Positions 1 through 6,872 of a stretch of DNA of 47,148 bases are shown one piece after another. The notes under the pieces were generated by a model. The model was not told the origin of the DNA. It saw only the letters and a program-made list of their open reading frames with translations, and did not search any database. Position 1 is the stretch's first letter; each line of letters starts with the position of its first letter. A program made the translations under genes and the position numbers. The DNA comes from an uncultured Solobacterium sp. (GTDB lineage: Bacteria > Bacillota_I > Bacilli_A > Erysipelotrichales > Erysipelotrichaceae), in the NCBI GenBank assembly GCA_938039295.1, contig CALHUY010000015.1, forward strand, positions 1 to 47,148, in the 5' to 3' direction.

Positions 1-30
1 ATCTAAATATCTTGCGTTATATATCTTCAT
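1..30 (-). CDS. 5' end of an unidentified gene, cut by window edge
   Basis: Read on the minus strand, an ATG at position 30 opens a frame (MKIYNARYLD) that runs off the left edge. A strong GGAGG ribosome-binding site lies 6 nt upstream (about 37-41), and an extended -10 (TGCTACAAT read on the minus strand, hexamer at 56-61) lies before that. Ten residues are too few to identify the product. It is transcribed divergently from the tRNA operon. Confidence 0.5.
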   Translation of the reverse strand, partial: MKIYNARYLD

Positions 31-177
31 AAGAAACCTCCGTAAAGTAATTATTATTGTAGCACATTCAATACTAAACGGCATTTAGGCTTCAATATCG
101 AAATATATAAATAAGTCTAAAATATTAAAAAGGGAAGGAAAGGTTTTGAAAAAAATTAAAAAAATATTTTAAAAGTG

Positions 178-206
178 TTGACGATAAAAAGTCACCATGC
201 TACTAT
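178..206 (+). promoter_or_regulatory. sigma-A-type promoter of the tRNA operon
   Basis: TTGACG (178-183) and TACTAT (201-206) are separated by exactly 17 bp, and the first tRNA begins about 40 nt downstream. No other promoter-like site is seen between the tRNAs, which are only 7-48 nt apart, so this one probably drives all six. Confidence 0.85.
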
Positions 207-245
207 ATTAAAGCATTCCACGAAAGAGGAATGTGAGGGATAGAT

Positions 246-321
246 GGAGGTTTAGCTCAGTTGGGAGAGCATCTGCCTTACAAGCAGAGGGTCAGCGGTT
301 CGAGCCCGTTAACCTCCACCA
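246..321 (+). tRNA. tRNA-Val(UAC)
   Basis: Cloverleaf with acceptor arms GGAGGTT/AACCTCC, anticodon loop CTTACAA (anticodon TAC), a GGTTCGA-type T loop and an encoded CCA end. First gene of the tRNA operon. Confidence 0.97.
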
Positions 322-329
322 TTTTTTTC

Positions 330-405
330 GCCGACTTAGCTCAATTGGCAGAGCAATTGATTTGTAATCAATAGGTTGTAGGTTCGATTCCTATAGTCGG
401 CACCA
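330..405 (+). tRNA. tRNA-Thr(UGU)
   Basis: Acceptor GCCGACT/AGTCGGC, anticodon loop TTTGTAA (anticodon TGT), encoded CCA. It lies 8 nt after tRNA-Val. Confidence 0.97.
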
Positions 406-412
406 TTTTATT

Positions 413-497
413 GGAGACGTAGCGAAGTGGCTAAACGCGGCAGACTGTAAATCTGCTCCCTCTGGGTTCGGTGGTTCGAAACCACCCGTCTCCACCA
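413..497 (+). tRNA. tRNA-Tyr(GUA)
   Basis: Acceptor GGAGACG/CGTCTCC, anticodon GTA in the loop CTGTAAA, and the long variable arm expected of bacterial tRNA-Tyr. CCA is encoded. Confidence 0.96.
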
Positions 498-545
498 TTT
501 ACTGATTGATGCATCGAGTGATGCTTACGAGTTGGACTTGATTAT

Positions 546-620
546 TGGGGTATAGCCAAGCGGTAAGGCAAGGGACTTTGACTCCCTCATTCGTAAGTTC
601 GAATCTTACTACCCCAGCCA
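546..620 (+). tRNA. tRNA-Gln(UUG)
   Basis: Acceptor TGGGGTA/TACCCCA with the U1-A72 pair typical of tRNA-Gln, anticodon loop CTTTGAC (anticodon TTG), encoded CCA. The 48-nt gap before it is the longest in the array. Confidence 0.96.
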
Positions 621-628
621 TTTAAGAT

Positions 629-704
629 GTCTCGGTAGCTCAGACGGTAGAGCAACTGACTTTTAATCAGTGGGTCGAGGGTTCGAGTCCCTTCCGAGAC
701 ACCA
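629..704 (+). tRNA. tRNA-Lys(UUU)
   Basis: Acceptor GTCTCGG/CCGAGAC, anticodon loop CTTTTAA (anticodon TTT), encoded CCA. Confidence 0.97.
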
Positions 705-718
705 CTTTAGTAAGATAT

Positions 719-792
719 GCGAGTGTAGTTCAATGGTAGAACGACAGCCTTCCAAGCTGTATACGTGAGTTCGATTCTCATCACTCGCTCCA
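719..792 (+). tRNA. tRNA-Gly(UCC)
   Basis: Acceptor GCGAGTG/CACTCGC, anticodon loop CTTCCAA (anticodon TCC), encoded CCA. Last tRNA of the operon and the nearest chromosomal gene to the conjugative element. I found no second copy of its 3' end in the window, so it is not shown to be the attachment site. Confidence 0.97.
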
Positions 793-800
793 TAACATTC

Positions 801-840
801 AAATAGGTAGCTATAAGTAACTTATAGCTACCTATTTTTG
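801..840 (+). terminator. intrinsic terminator of the tRNA operon
   Basis: A perfect 17-bp stem (801-817 with 821-837), a 3-nt loop and a T-rich tail, 8 nt after tRNA-Gly. Confidence 0.93.
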
Positions 841-882
841 CGTTTTACGGAATAAATCCGAAATGGAAAGGAGAACTTGAAG

Positions 883-1191
883 ATGGTAAATAAATGTAGA
901 AAAACGGTTAGATTCAAAGAGGATCTTGTAGCTTGGCGATATCTTCTTGCTGATCTCCAAGAGAGAAATAAGGAAGATAGAGATTATATCAGTCATGACA
1001 CTCTAGCACGCATGATTGGTATGAAAATGATTACATTTATGAAGTATAACCGAGGAGATATCCCAAGAATATCACTACATTATTTCTTTGAGTATTGTAG
1101 AGCATTAGATATTGATTCTACTGAATTCTTTTCTGGGCTAGCAAAAACTATAGAAAAAGATAAAAAAGAAAATCCAGATGATTATAAATAA
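883..1191 (+). CDS. small HTH-like regulatory protein (putative)
   Basis: 102 residues. The ATG at 883 is preferred over an in-frame TTG at 877, because AAAGGAG ends at 873 and gives 9-nt spacing to the ATG but only 3 to the TTG. The middle of the protein (ISHDTLARMIGM, then a second basic helix and a leucine/aromatic-rich region) resembles an XRE/Cro-type helix-turn-helix with weak motif agreement. As the first gene of the element, next to the repeat-rich region at 1194-1447, it is a reasonable candidate for a regulator of the replication/partition genes. This is inference; no specific family is recognised. Confidence 0.55.
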   Translation: MVNKCRKTVRFKEDLVAWRYLLADLQERNKEDRDYISHDTLARMIGMKMITFMKYNRGDIPRISLHYFFEYCRALDIDSTEFFSGLAKTIEKDKKENPDDYK

Positions 1192-1193
1192 AA

Positions 1194-1236
1194 AAATCAC
1201 CGAACGCTCAAACTTGCCGGAATGAGTTCTGTGATT
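1194..1236 (-). terminator. imperfect stem-loop, terminator-like on the minus strand
   Basis: AATCAC (1194-1199) pairs with GTGATT (1231-1236), with an inner GAAC..TCA/TGAGTTC stem carrying a small bulge. Read on the minus strand the stem is followed by a T-rich run (complement of the A-run at 1192-1197), as in an intrinsic terminator. No minus-strand gene is visible to its right, so if functional it would end an antisense transcript crossing the repeat region. Confidence 0.3.
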
Positions 1237-1283
1237 AAGGGGAAAGAAGGTTAATAACCTTCAATATAGTGCATTAATAGAGG

Positions 1284-1323
1284 ACTCAGATACTCAGATA
1301 CTCAGATACTCAGATACTCAGAT
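1284..1323 (+). repeat. five tandem 8-bp repeats (ACTCAGAT), iteron-like
   Basis: Five exact, back-to-back copies of ACTCAGAT, followed by a degenerate sixth. They lie in the 280-bp noncoding gap just before a basic protein of unknown function and the parA/parB pair. Short direct repeats beside initiator and partition genes are typical of replication origins or centromeres, though 8-bp spacing does not keep helical phase. Function is inferred from position only. Confidence 0.6.
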
Positions 1324-1432
1324 ACCCTCAGTATGACCTCTTTGCATATATAAATATATAAGATTTAAATAAAAAAATCAATTTTATAGTGTGAAAAATT
1401 TATTAAAAATCACAAATAAATAAAAAAAACAA

Positions 1433-1447
1433 CATAGGATACCTATG
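1433..1447. promoter_or_regulatory. 15-bp inverted repeat upstream of the putative initiator
   Basis: CATAGG-ATA-CCTATG, a perfect 6-bp inverted repeat with a 3-nt spacer, about 32 nt before the next start codon. Possible operator for autoregulation; the binding protein is unknown. Confidence 0.35.
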
Positions 1448-1478
1448 ATGTGTAGTTAATAAGATGAAAGGAGCATTC

Positions 1479-2513
1479 ATGCATTCGTTTTTCAACCGTA
1501 GCAATCTGTTTGATGACCTTCAATCAGTATTAAGTATTTCTGAGTGGCTTGCTGAAACTGCTGGTGAATTAGTAGTTGATGCTACTGTAGCTTCTCTAGG
1601 TTATATAGACTTCTTTTCTCAACTAGAGCAATTTGAGATTCTCCGAGCAGGTAAGCGAATTCACAGCAACAACATTCAAGCAAAGTCCTTAGAGATTTTG
1701 ATTCCAGATAGCATTCAGGATTGTAAGCCGTGTGTTTGCTCCATCATGGATGAAATCTTTGGAGATGATAAAGCTTTACCGTATGTTGCTTTCTTGGTGA
1801 CACGAGGAAAGGGTAGATATTTACGAATCCTCATATCTGAGCGTTATTACAGTGCAGAGGAGATTGTTTATGTAGACCGCTGGAAAAGCGACCGCTATCA
1901 AAATAAAGTGACTGGACGGTTATGCAAAGCAGATGATCCAAAAGCTAAAAAGATTGTTAGTGCTGGAGATATTAGAAAAACTTGGGTATCTCATTTCAGT
2001 TTAAAGAGTCGAATGTTCAGTGCTGATGGTTTTGCTAGAAAACATTCCAACCGAAAGGAAAGAATTGGATTTGATAGATTGTTGAAGCATCTAAGACAGT
2101 GCATTGTTGCAACTTTTGTTAAATTGAAAGTCCAATTTACGAAAGAATTCAATATTCCAAAACTTAAGAGACATGATTGGCTGAATCAATATCAAAATAT
2201 CAATCTAACGAGAATCAATAATGCAATACATCATATTGAAAACGAGCTGCAAGAAGAATGGATTGCAGTCAGAGATGGTTATTTTATACAAAATGCTAAG
2301 ACTTATGACCGCTTCATGGCACTTGCAAAGAGATACTTAAATCGTTTTAAAAATGGCTTTTTCAATAAGAAAGTTGGAGGAAACAGAAAACTGAAACTAT
2401 CCTTCTCACCGTTTATGAACGTAGTGAGAGTTCAAGAAAATTTGGATTCTCTAATTGAAGATTTTAATCAGGAAATTGAAGAATTCCGTATGAACTACAG
2501 ATATGGAATTTAA
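1479..2513 (+). CDS. basic protein of unknown function; candidate replication initiator
   Basis: 344 residues from ATG 1479. The earlier in-frame ATG at 1464 is rejected because the Shine-Dalgarno AAAGGAG (1467-1473) lies between the two. The protein is rich in Lys and Arg, especially in the second half, with no signal peptide or clear membrane segment. I do not recognise a family. Its place directly after tandem repeats and before parA/parB, in one operon (parA begins 15 nt after its stop), fits a replication initiator or other DNA-binding maintenance protein. It could also be a regulator specific to this element type. Confidence 0.55.
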   Translation: MHSFFNRSNLFDDLQSVLSISEWLAETAGELVVDATVASLGYIDFFSQLEQFEILRAGKRIHSNNIQAKSLEILIPDSIQDCKPCVCSIMDEIFGDDKALPYVAFLVTRGKGRYLRILISERYYSAEEIVYVDRWKSDRYQNKVTGRLCKADDPKAKKIVSAGDIRKTWVSHFSLKSRMFSADGFARKHSNRKERIGFDRLLKHLRQCIVATFVKLKVQFTKEFNIPKLKRHDWLNQYQNINLTRINNAIHHIENELQEEWIAVRDGYFIQNAKTYDRFMALAKRYLNRFKNGFFNKKVGGNRKLKLSFSPFMNVVRVQENLDSLIEDFNQEIEEFRMNYRYGI

Positions 2514-2528
2514 GAAAGGAAGATGAAT

Positions 2529-3302
2529 ATGATTACATCAATTTGGAATGTTAAAGGTGGTGTTGGAAAAACACTTACCAGTATCAATTTAGCTGCAGGA
2601 TTTGCAAAAGAAGGAAAGAAAACACTATTAGTGGATATGGATGGACAGTCCAGTGTGTCTTATCTTTTGTTCCCAGAAAGAGAGTTTGAGGATGGAGATT
2701 TGACAATCGTAGATGCCTTGGCTGGAACAGGTGAAATAAGTGAATGTATCTATCATACGAATATTGAAAATTTGGATGTTATTCCTGCAACAATCTACTT
2801 ATTTACGGTAGAAAAGCAAATGTTGGTAAATACATCATCTGGAATACAACAGACAAAACTAAAGAAGTTGCTGAAGAAGTTACAAGGCTATGACGAAATC
2901 ATCATAGACAATAATCCTTCTATCAATCTCTGTACTACCAATGCATTGTGTGCATGCGACAGATTAATCATTCCTGCCGACCTTGAAAAGGGTGCTTTGA
3001 AAGGAATTGAATTGACTCTGCAGCATTCTCAGGAAATCTTAGAAAACATTGATGGAGCAAACTTTGAAATCAGAATCCTTCCTACAAAAATCCAACGAAA
3101 CAAGATTGATACAGAAACATTGGAAGAATTAAAGACGGCATATGGATCCATGGTTTATCAGACCAATATCCGTTATCAAGCTGCACCGATTAAAGATTCT
3201 TCTATGAAAGGAAGAATGTTGATAAATGATATGAAATCACGTTCAAAGGTTGCACAAGACTATAGAGACCTAGTAGCAGAAGTTCTGCAGGAGGAGAAAT
3301 AA
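2529..3302 (+). CDS. parA: ParA-type partition ATPase
   Basis: 257 residues from ATG 2529, with 8-nt spacing to AAAGGA; ATG 2523 is an in-frame alternative with only 2 nt. The deviant Walker A KGGVGKT stands at the N terminus, followed by the A' motif (LLVDMDGQ) and the Walker B-like strand DEIIIDNNPS. These mark the ParA/MinD family (Soj type without an N-terminal DNA-binding domain). With the ParB encoded 2 nt downstream it should segregate the element when it is excised or replicating. Conjugative elements of Bacillota often carry such a pair. The start of the ParB frame directly after its stop indicates translational coupling. Confidence 0.93.
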   Translation: MITSIWNVKGGVGKTLTSINLAAGFAKEGKKTLLVDMDGQSSVSYLLFPEREFEDGDLTIVDALAGTGEISECIYHTNIENLDVIPATIYLFTVEKQMLVNTSSGIQQTKLKKLLKKLQGYDEIIIDNNPSINLCTTNALCACDRLIIPADLEKGALKGIELTLQHSQEILENIDGANFEIRILPTKIQRNKIDTETLEELKTAYGSMVYQTNIRYQAAPIKDSSMKGRMLINDMKSRSKVAQDYRDLVAEVLQEEK

Positions 3303-3304
3303 AA

Positions 3305-4078
3305 ATGGGACTACTAACATCTAAAAACGGATTATTAAATAGTGCTTCTCTTGAAGCAGCAAAACTAGGAAAGATTATCTATGTTTCCGTTGAGGAGCTT
3401 TGTGCTAATGAGAAGAACGTCTATGAAATGGATGATATAGACCTGCTAGTTGAAAACATCCAGGAGATGGGTTTGATTGAACCACTACATGCATTTAAAA
3501 GTGGTGATGGACAATATGTCCTTACATCTGGACATCGTAGATTACAGGCAATCAAAAAGATTATTGAAAGTGGAGAAACTGTCAAATATAACGGGAAGGT
3601 ACTTGATGATCATGAGATACCAGTGATCTTGAATTATCCAGAGGATGAGTTGCAGGAAAGGGTAATGCTGCTAAGTTCTAATGCGTATAGAACGATGGAT
3701 AAAAAAGAACGCAGACAAGTCATATTGGAAGCACACCGATGCTATACGATCTACTGTGCAAATGGAGATAAGCCGGAAGGACGTGAAAGAGAGTGGATCA
3801 CAGCCATTACGGGCATTTCCGATGGAACGGTAAAAGATGTCCTGGCAGAGATTAATAAGAAAGATGTGGATAGAGATTTATCAATATCTGCTGAAGATAT
3901 CGTAGAGAAGGAACCGGAAGAAGATGAGTTTCAAAAGTGCATCAAAAAGATTCAAAGCCTGGATAAATTTCTGCAAAAGAAATCACCAGATTTTAGAGAG
4001 AAAGATGAATTAACCAAACAGCAACTAAGGATAGCAATTGATGGGCTGATTGATACTTTGGAAATATTAAGAGGATAA
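3305..4078 (+). CDS. parB: ParB-type DNA-binding partition protein
   Basis: 257 residues; ATG 3305 follows a strong GGAGGAG site. Residues about 25-110 form a ParB/Srx-like N-terminal domain with the characteristic TSGHRR motif (CTP-binding box in ParB relatives). A helix-turn-helix region follows (about 125-170, ITGISDGTVKDVLAEI), then a charged C-terminal region that may dimerise. It partners the upstream ParA. Twelve copies of a 19-bp palindrome begin 22 nt after its stop codon and are spread over the next 18 kb. ParB/KorB proteins bind palindromes of this size, so this protein is my leading candidate for the reader of those sites; this is inference. Confidence 0.92.
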   Translation: MGLLTSKNGLLNSASLEAAKLGKIIYVSVEELCANEKNVYEMDDIDLLVENIQEMGLIEPLHAFKSGDGQYVLTSGHRRLQAIKKIIESGETVKYNGKVLDDHEIPVILNYPEDELQERVMLLSSNAYRTMDKKERRQVILEAHRCYTIYCANGDKPEGREREWITAITGISDGTVKDVLAEINKKDVDRDLSISAEDIVEKEPEEDEFQKCIKKIQSLDKFLQKKSPDFREKDELTKQQLRIAIDGLIDTLEILRG

Positions 4079-4100
4079 GTGATAAAGGTTTAGTGATACT

Positions 4101-4119
4101 TTGGGGCAAATTGCCCCAA
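4101..4119. repeat. 19-bp palindrome, copy 1
   Basis: ttggggcaaattgccccaa: 9-bp arms around one central base (A). It lies 22 nt after parB and 28 nt before the next start codon, directly followed by a purine-rich AAGGAAAG stretch. Confidence 0.95.
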
Positions 4120-4147
4120 AGGAAAGAAAGTGAAGCGGAGGAAAACT

Positions 4148-4501
4148 ATGGAACTGGAAGATATGGTGAAAAATATTGATGATATCTGTGGAACAGTTTT
4201 ACAAACGGCAAGTAGTGAAACAAGTCCGGAGATATGGCATATGATAGCAACTCTTAAAGTGCTTTCCGGCGCTTCATTGAACCAGGTGCAGACTTTGGAA
4301 ATGAATAACCTTGAATTGAAGAAGTCTGATCAACTGCACTTAAAAGACCTGATTTATCTTTATTTGAAAACTGCATCACTTAACAGTTTGATGGAATTAG
4401 AACAAATGATTCCAAATTTCCGGCTGAAATACCAAGCAAAGATTTTAAATGAAGCAGAGATGGAACTGATTAGAAAATCTATGGAAAATAGAGGTGGATA
4501 A
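4148..4501 (+). CDS. hypothetical protein
   Basis: 117 residues. ATG 4148 is chosen over GTG 4130 because GGAGG (4137-4141) lies between them. Acidic and helical in appearance (many Glu, Leu, Met, Asn), with no membrane segment or recognised motif. The ArpU-like regulator gene begins directly after its stop codon (TAA 4499-4501, ATG 4502), so the two are probably co-translated. Function unknown. Confidence 0.65.
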   Translation: MELEDMVKNIDDICGTVLQTASSETSPEIWHMIATLKVLSGASLNQVQTLEMNNLELKKSDQLHLKDLIYLYLKTASLNSLMELEQMIPNFRLKYQAKILNEAEMELIRKSMENRGG

Positions 4502-5068
4502 ATGATTGGATATGAAGTGATGATTAAAAAAACAAGCTCATATGCAAGACTGAAATACTTGTTTGGTATTTGGCAGGACTTCTCTAAGATGGTTGGCAAT
4601 GTCTATTCTATAAATGATGACTATACAATTCACGTTGAGGATGATTTTGAAAGGATGCACTATAAGTCGGCAACGAAATGGATACTATCTGCATCTGATG
4701 AAAACAACCATCAGCAAGAAGACACGGTGATTCAAAGAATGGATAGAGATAAAGATACGTATAACTTTATAAAGTACTGGGCTAAAAGTATTAATGGAAA
4801 CTATCTTGATGAACTCGAAAGAGAACTAATCATCAGGAAATGGCTTCTGAATCAAAAACATGAATGCATATGTAGAGAGTGTTATATATCAAGAAGAACC
4901 TATTTTAGAAAAGTGAAAGAAGCAGAGCGAATACTAATACTATTGTGGAAGCTGGATCATTATGATGAATACGGAAATATGAGGCAATATCAAGAAATAT
5001 TCCAGGAGCGATATGAAGCACTTGGAGAACGGGCGAAGATAGATGAATACTATCCAGCATTCCTTTAA
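4502..5068 (+). CDS. ArpU / sigma region 4-like transcription regulator (putative)
   Basis: 188 residues. The C-terminal half (about 95-155) has the pattern of phage ArpU-family and sigma-70 region 4 proteins: an acidic stretch of helices (LDELERELIIRKW) followed by a helix-turn-helix with SRRTYFRKVKEAE as likely recognition helix. Such proteins control late or transfer operons in phages and mobile elements. Two Cys (CICREC) sit before the recognition helix. It starts directly after the upstream gene and is followed by palindrome copy 2. A role in switching on the downstream surface and transfer genes is plausible but not shown. Confidence 0.6.
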   Translation: MIGYEVMIKKTSSYARLKYLFGIWQDFSKMVGNVYSINDDYTIHVEDDFERMHYKSATKWILSASDENNHQQEDTVIQRMDRDKDTYNFIKYWAKSINGNYLDELERELIIRKWLLNQKHECICRECYISRRTYFRKVKEAERILILLWKLDHYDEYGNMRQYQEIFQERYEALGERAKIDEYYPAFL

Positions 5069-5076
5069 AAAGATCT

Positions 5077-5095
5077 TTGGGGCAATTTGCCCTAG
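5077..5095. repeat. 19-bp palindrome, copy 2 (mismatch in right arm)
   Basis: ttggggcaatttgccctag: central base T, right arm altered at the end. It begins 8 nt after the ArpU-like gene and is followed at once by the AGGAAAGGAAAG ribosome-binding stretch of the next small gene. Confidence 0.9.
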
Positions 5096-5111
5096 GAAAG
5101 GAAAGTAAGCA

Positions 5112-5291
5112 ATGGATGAAGAATTGATGGTGATCTTATCTAAAGATAATAGAGCCTTTGAGACTGCTTGGTTCAGTAACATGAAAGCAGCTAAGAAGTG
5201 GGCAGATAAGCTTAGAGATACTAATGATTATGTGGTAACGATTTTTAAAGGTTCTGATGATAACCCAATCGAGCAATATATGGTGATATAA
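5112..5291 (+). CDS. small hypothetical protein (59 aa)
   Basis: ATG 5112 follows AGGAAAGGAAAG (about 5094-5105). The 59-residue product (starts MDEELMVILSK, ends QYMVI) is acidic/amphipathic, with Trp and Lys clusters in the middle (KAAKKWADKLRD). No signal peptide or known domain. Palindromes 2 and 3 bracket it closely on both sides, which supports it as a separate module of the operon. Function unknown. Confidence 0.7.
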   Translation: MDEELMVILSKDNRAFETAWFSNMKAAKKWADKLRDTNDYVVTIFKGSDDNPIEQYMVI

Positions 5292-5295
5292 AAAT

Positions 5296-5314
5296 TTGGG
5301 GCAATTTGCCCCAG
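5296..5314. repeat. 19-bp palindrome, copy 3
   Basis: ttggggcaatttgccccag, central base T, 4 nt after the small gene. Unlike its neighbours it is not followed by a clear gene; see the next entry. Confidence 0.95.
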
Positions 5315-5394
5315 AAGATAAAGAGATTACTTGAAAATTATAAGATGGGTGAGTTCATTCATCACAGAAAATAGTAAAAGTCAATATAGTAATG

Positions 5395-5497
5395 GTGCCA
5401 AAATATTATGGCATTTTGTGGCACTTGAAACGTGGTATTATGGTAATGTGGAAATTCACATGAAAGGTACCCGGAGTAGTAGCCAGGTACCTTTTTT
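5395..5497 (+). ncRNA. two stem-loops, second a terminator; possible short RNA or attenuator
   Basis: In the gap 5315-5575, GTGCCA-AAAT pairs with ATTTT(G)-TGGCAC (5395-5424). A second stem, AAAGGTACC/GGTACCTTT (5463-5471 with 5486-5494), is followed by a T-run, a good intrinsic terminator ending at about 5497. The region may encode a short RNA or attenuate transcription into the next gene. A TTG-started 82-codon frame (5331-5579) also spans it and overlaps the next gene by ATGA, so coding cannot be fully excluded. Confidence 0.4.
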
Positions 5498-5575
5498 CAA
5501 TGATTGGAACAAATTAGAGACTTGGATGGTTTTTGGTACAAAGCAAGTTGTAATTTGTAAGAGAAGGGATGGAAG

Positions 5576-6436
5576 ATGAATGAACAAGAAAAGATGAAGC
5601 ATCAACTATATGGCTTGAATACAGTCGCAGTATTAGAAACCTTATGTATCAATGTGATTGACATCATGGACAGCATAGAGGCTTTTAAGAAAGAATATGG
5701 TGTAGGTGCTGGTGCAGAAGTAATCCGTGGGCTAGATGAGGTTCAGAAGAACTTTGATGTGAATCGAAAAAAGTTAGTTAAGATGGTAGGCGTAGTGTCT
5801 GATGGTATAGAAGACTATATGAATGGCAAAAAGATGATGCCACGGTACCGGATTCAACTGATTGATGATGATCTAGTCTTTAAGAATACAGATGATGCAG
5901 TGTATTTGAAAATTCCTGAAGAAGTGTTAGATGGAAATATGAAGGTGAAGTTGTCTAAGCGATTTCTTACAGTCTATGATAAGGGCTTTATGGAATGGAG
6001 ATATTATCCAGAAACAAAGGTTTATTTATATAGCGGAGACAATAGAGAAGAGTGTAGTTCTTTCTCCTTTGTAAAGCTGCTAAAGGAATCAAATTCTGTA
6101 ATGGAAGGAAAACGACAGGAAGACTTGAGTAAGAAGGCTAACTTGATTGGAGCAATAGATGGATTCTTTCATAAATATGATCCAAACGGTTATGAAAAAG
6201 TCTATGCAAATCAAGAAGATGCAATGATTGATTTCGATAGATATTTGTTGCAACAACCGGATGCACTAAAAAATGCAATCAGTAAGACAGTAGAGAATGT
6301 GGAAGTTTCTGATGAAGAGTTACAACACATTCAAACCATACAAACAGCGATTGAAGAATTTACGAGCAAACATTCTTTAAAAGCCGAGAGTTCATTATTC
6401 AACAACTTGGAAACAAGTGCAGAAATAGAAATTTAA
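5576..6436 (+). CDS. hypothetical protein of the conjugative element
   Basis: 286 residues, ATG 5576 with an upstream GAAGGGA/GGAAG purine stretch. No signal peptide or membrane segment, so probably cytoplasmic. Acidic, with a helical N-terminal third, a central region of alternating hydrophobics that looks beta-rich (about 95-150), and a helical C terminus. I recognise no family. A small membrane protein follows 19 nt downstream in the same direction. Confidence 0.65.
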   Translation: MNEQEKMKHQLYGLNTVAVLETLCINVIDIMDSIEAFKKEYGVGAGAEVIRGLDEVQKNFDVNRKKLVKMVGVVSDGIEDYMNGKKMMPRYRIQLIDDDLVFKNTDDAVYLKIPEEVLDGNMKVKLSKRFLTVYDKGFMEWRYYPETKVYLYSGDNREECSSFSFVKLLKESNSVMEGKRQEDLSKKANLIGAIDGFFHKYDPNGYEKVYANQEDAMIDFDRYLLQQPDALKNAISKTVENVEVSDEELQHIQTIQTAIEEFTSKHSLKAESSLFNNLETSAEIEI

Positions 6437-6455
6437 TAAGACGAAAGGGAAAGTT

Positions 6456-6794
6456 ATGAACAGACAAGAACAGTATCAAAATGCATTAGTGGACACAAAC
6501 AAGGAATTCTTTATCACATTGATTGAAGGAATCATCTTATCAGTGGCTATCTGGATGATAGGTAAGAATGAGATGAAATTCATAAATCTAGTGTATTATG
6601 CAATGATTCCATTTGGTTACAAACTGATAAATTACTTACTATCTAAAACAAGAATTATGCTGATTGCTTCACCTGCATTCTGGATCGGATTATTCATTGC
6701 AAAGGTCATTGCGGCAGGTATCATCTGTGTTCCTGCATTTATTTATCAGTTGGTCAAGGTTATTATGAGCAACTGTAAACCAAAGCAAGCCTAA
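6456..6794 (+). CDS. small integral membrane protein
   Basis: 112 residues, ATG 6456 after AAAGGGAAAG. Three hydrophobic stretches can be seen: about 18-37 (FFITLIEGIILSVAIWMIG), 43-60 (FINLVYYAMIPFGYKLI) and 70-103 (LIASPAFW...ICVPAFIYQLV). No catalytic motif. Small membrane proteins in this position of conjugative elements often act in channel assembly or entry exclusion; which of these applies here cannot be told. Confidence 0.65.
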   Translation: MNRQEQYQNALVDTNKEFFITLIEGIILSVAIWMIGKNEMKFINLVYYAMIPFGYKLINYLLSKTRIMLIASPAFWIGLFIAKVIAAGIICVPAFIYQLVKVIMSNCKPKQA

Positions 6795-6832
6795 TCACTA
6801 TAGATAACCTTTAAAAGATAGCAATATATTCT

Positions 6833-6851
6833 TTGGGGCAAATTGCCCCAG
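6833..6851. repeat. 19-bp palindrome, copy 4
   Basis: ttggggcaaattgccccag, 38 nt after the membrane-protein gene, fused directly to the GGAAAGGAAAG site of the next gene. Confidence 0.95.
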
Positions 6852-6872
6852 GAAAGGAAAGATGGTGATTGT

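Noticed and set aside
719..792. tRNA-Gly 3' end as the attachment site
   Set aside because: No second copy of the tRNA 3' end was seen near 39.9-40.1 kb, and the integrase is a serine recombinase, which seldom uses tRNA genes.
1284..1323. Tandem ACTCAGAT repeats as a CRISPR array
   Set aside because: Units are 8 bp and directly adjacent, without spacers.
5331..5579. 82-codon frame starting at TTG
   Set aside because: It spans a good T-tailed terminator and a second hairpin, has no clear ribosome-binding site and an odd Trp-rich composition. The ATGA overlap with the next gene keeps a small doubt.
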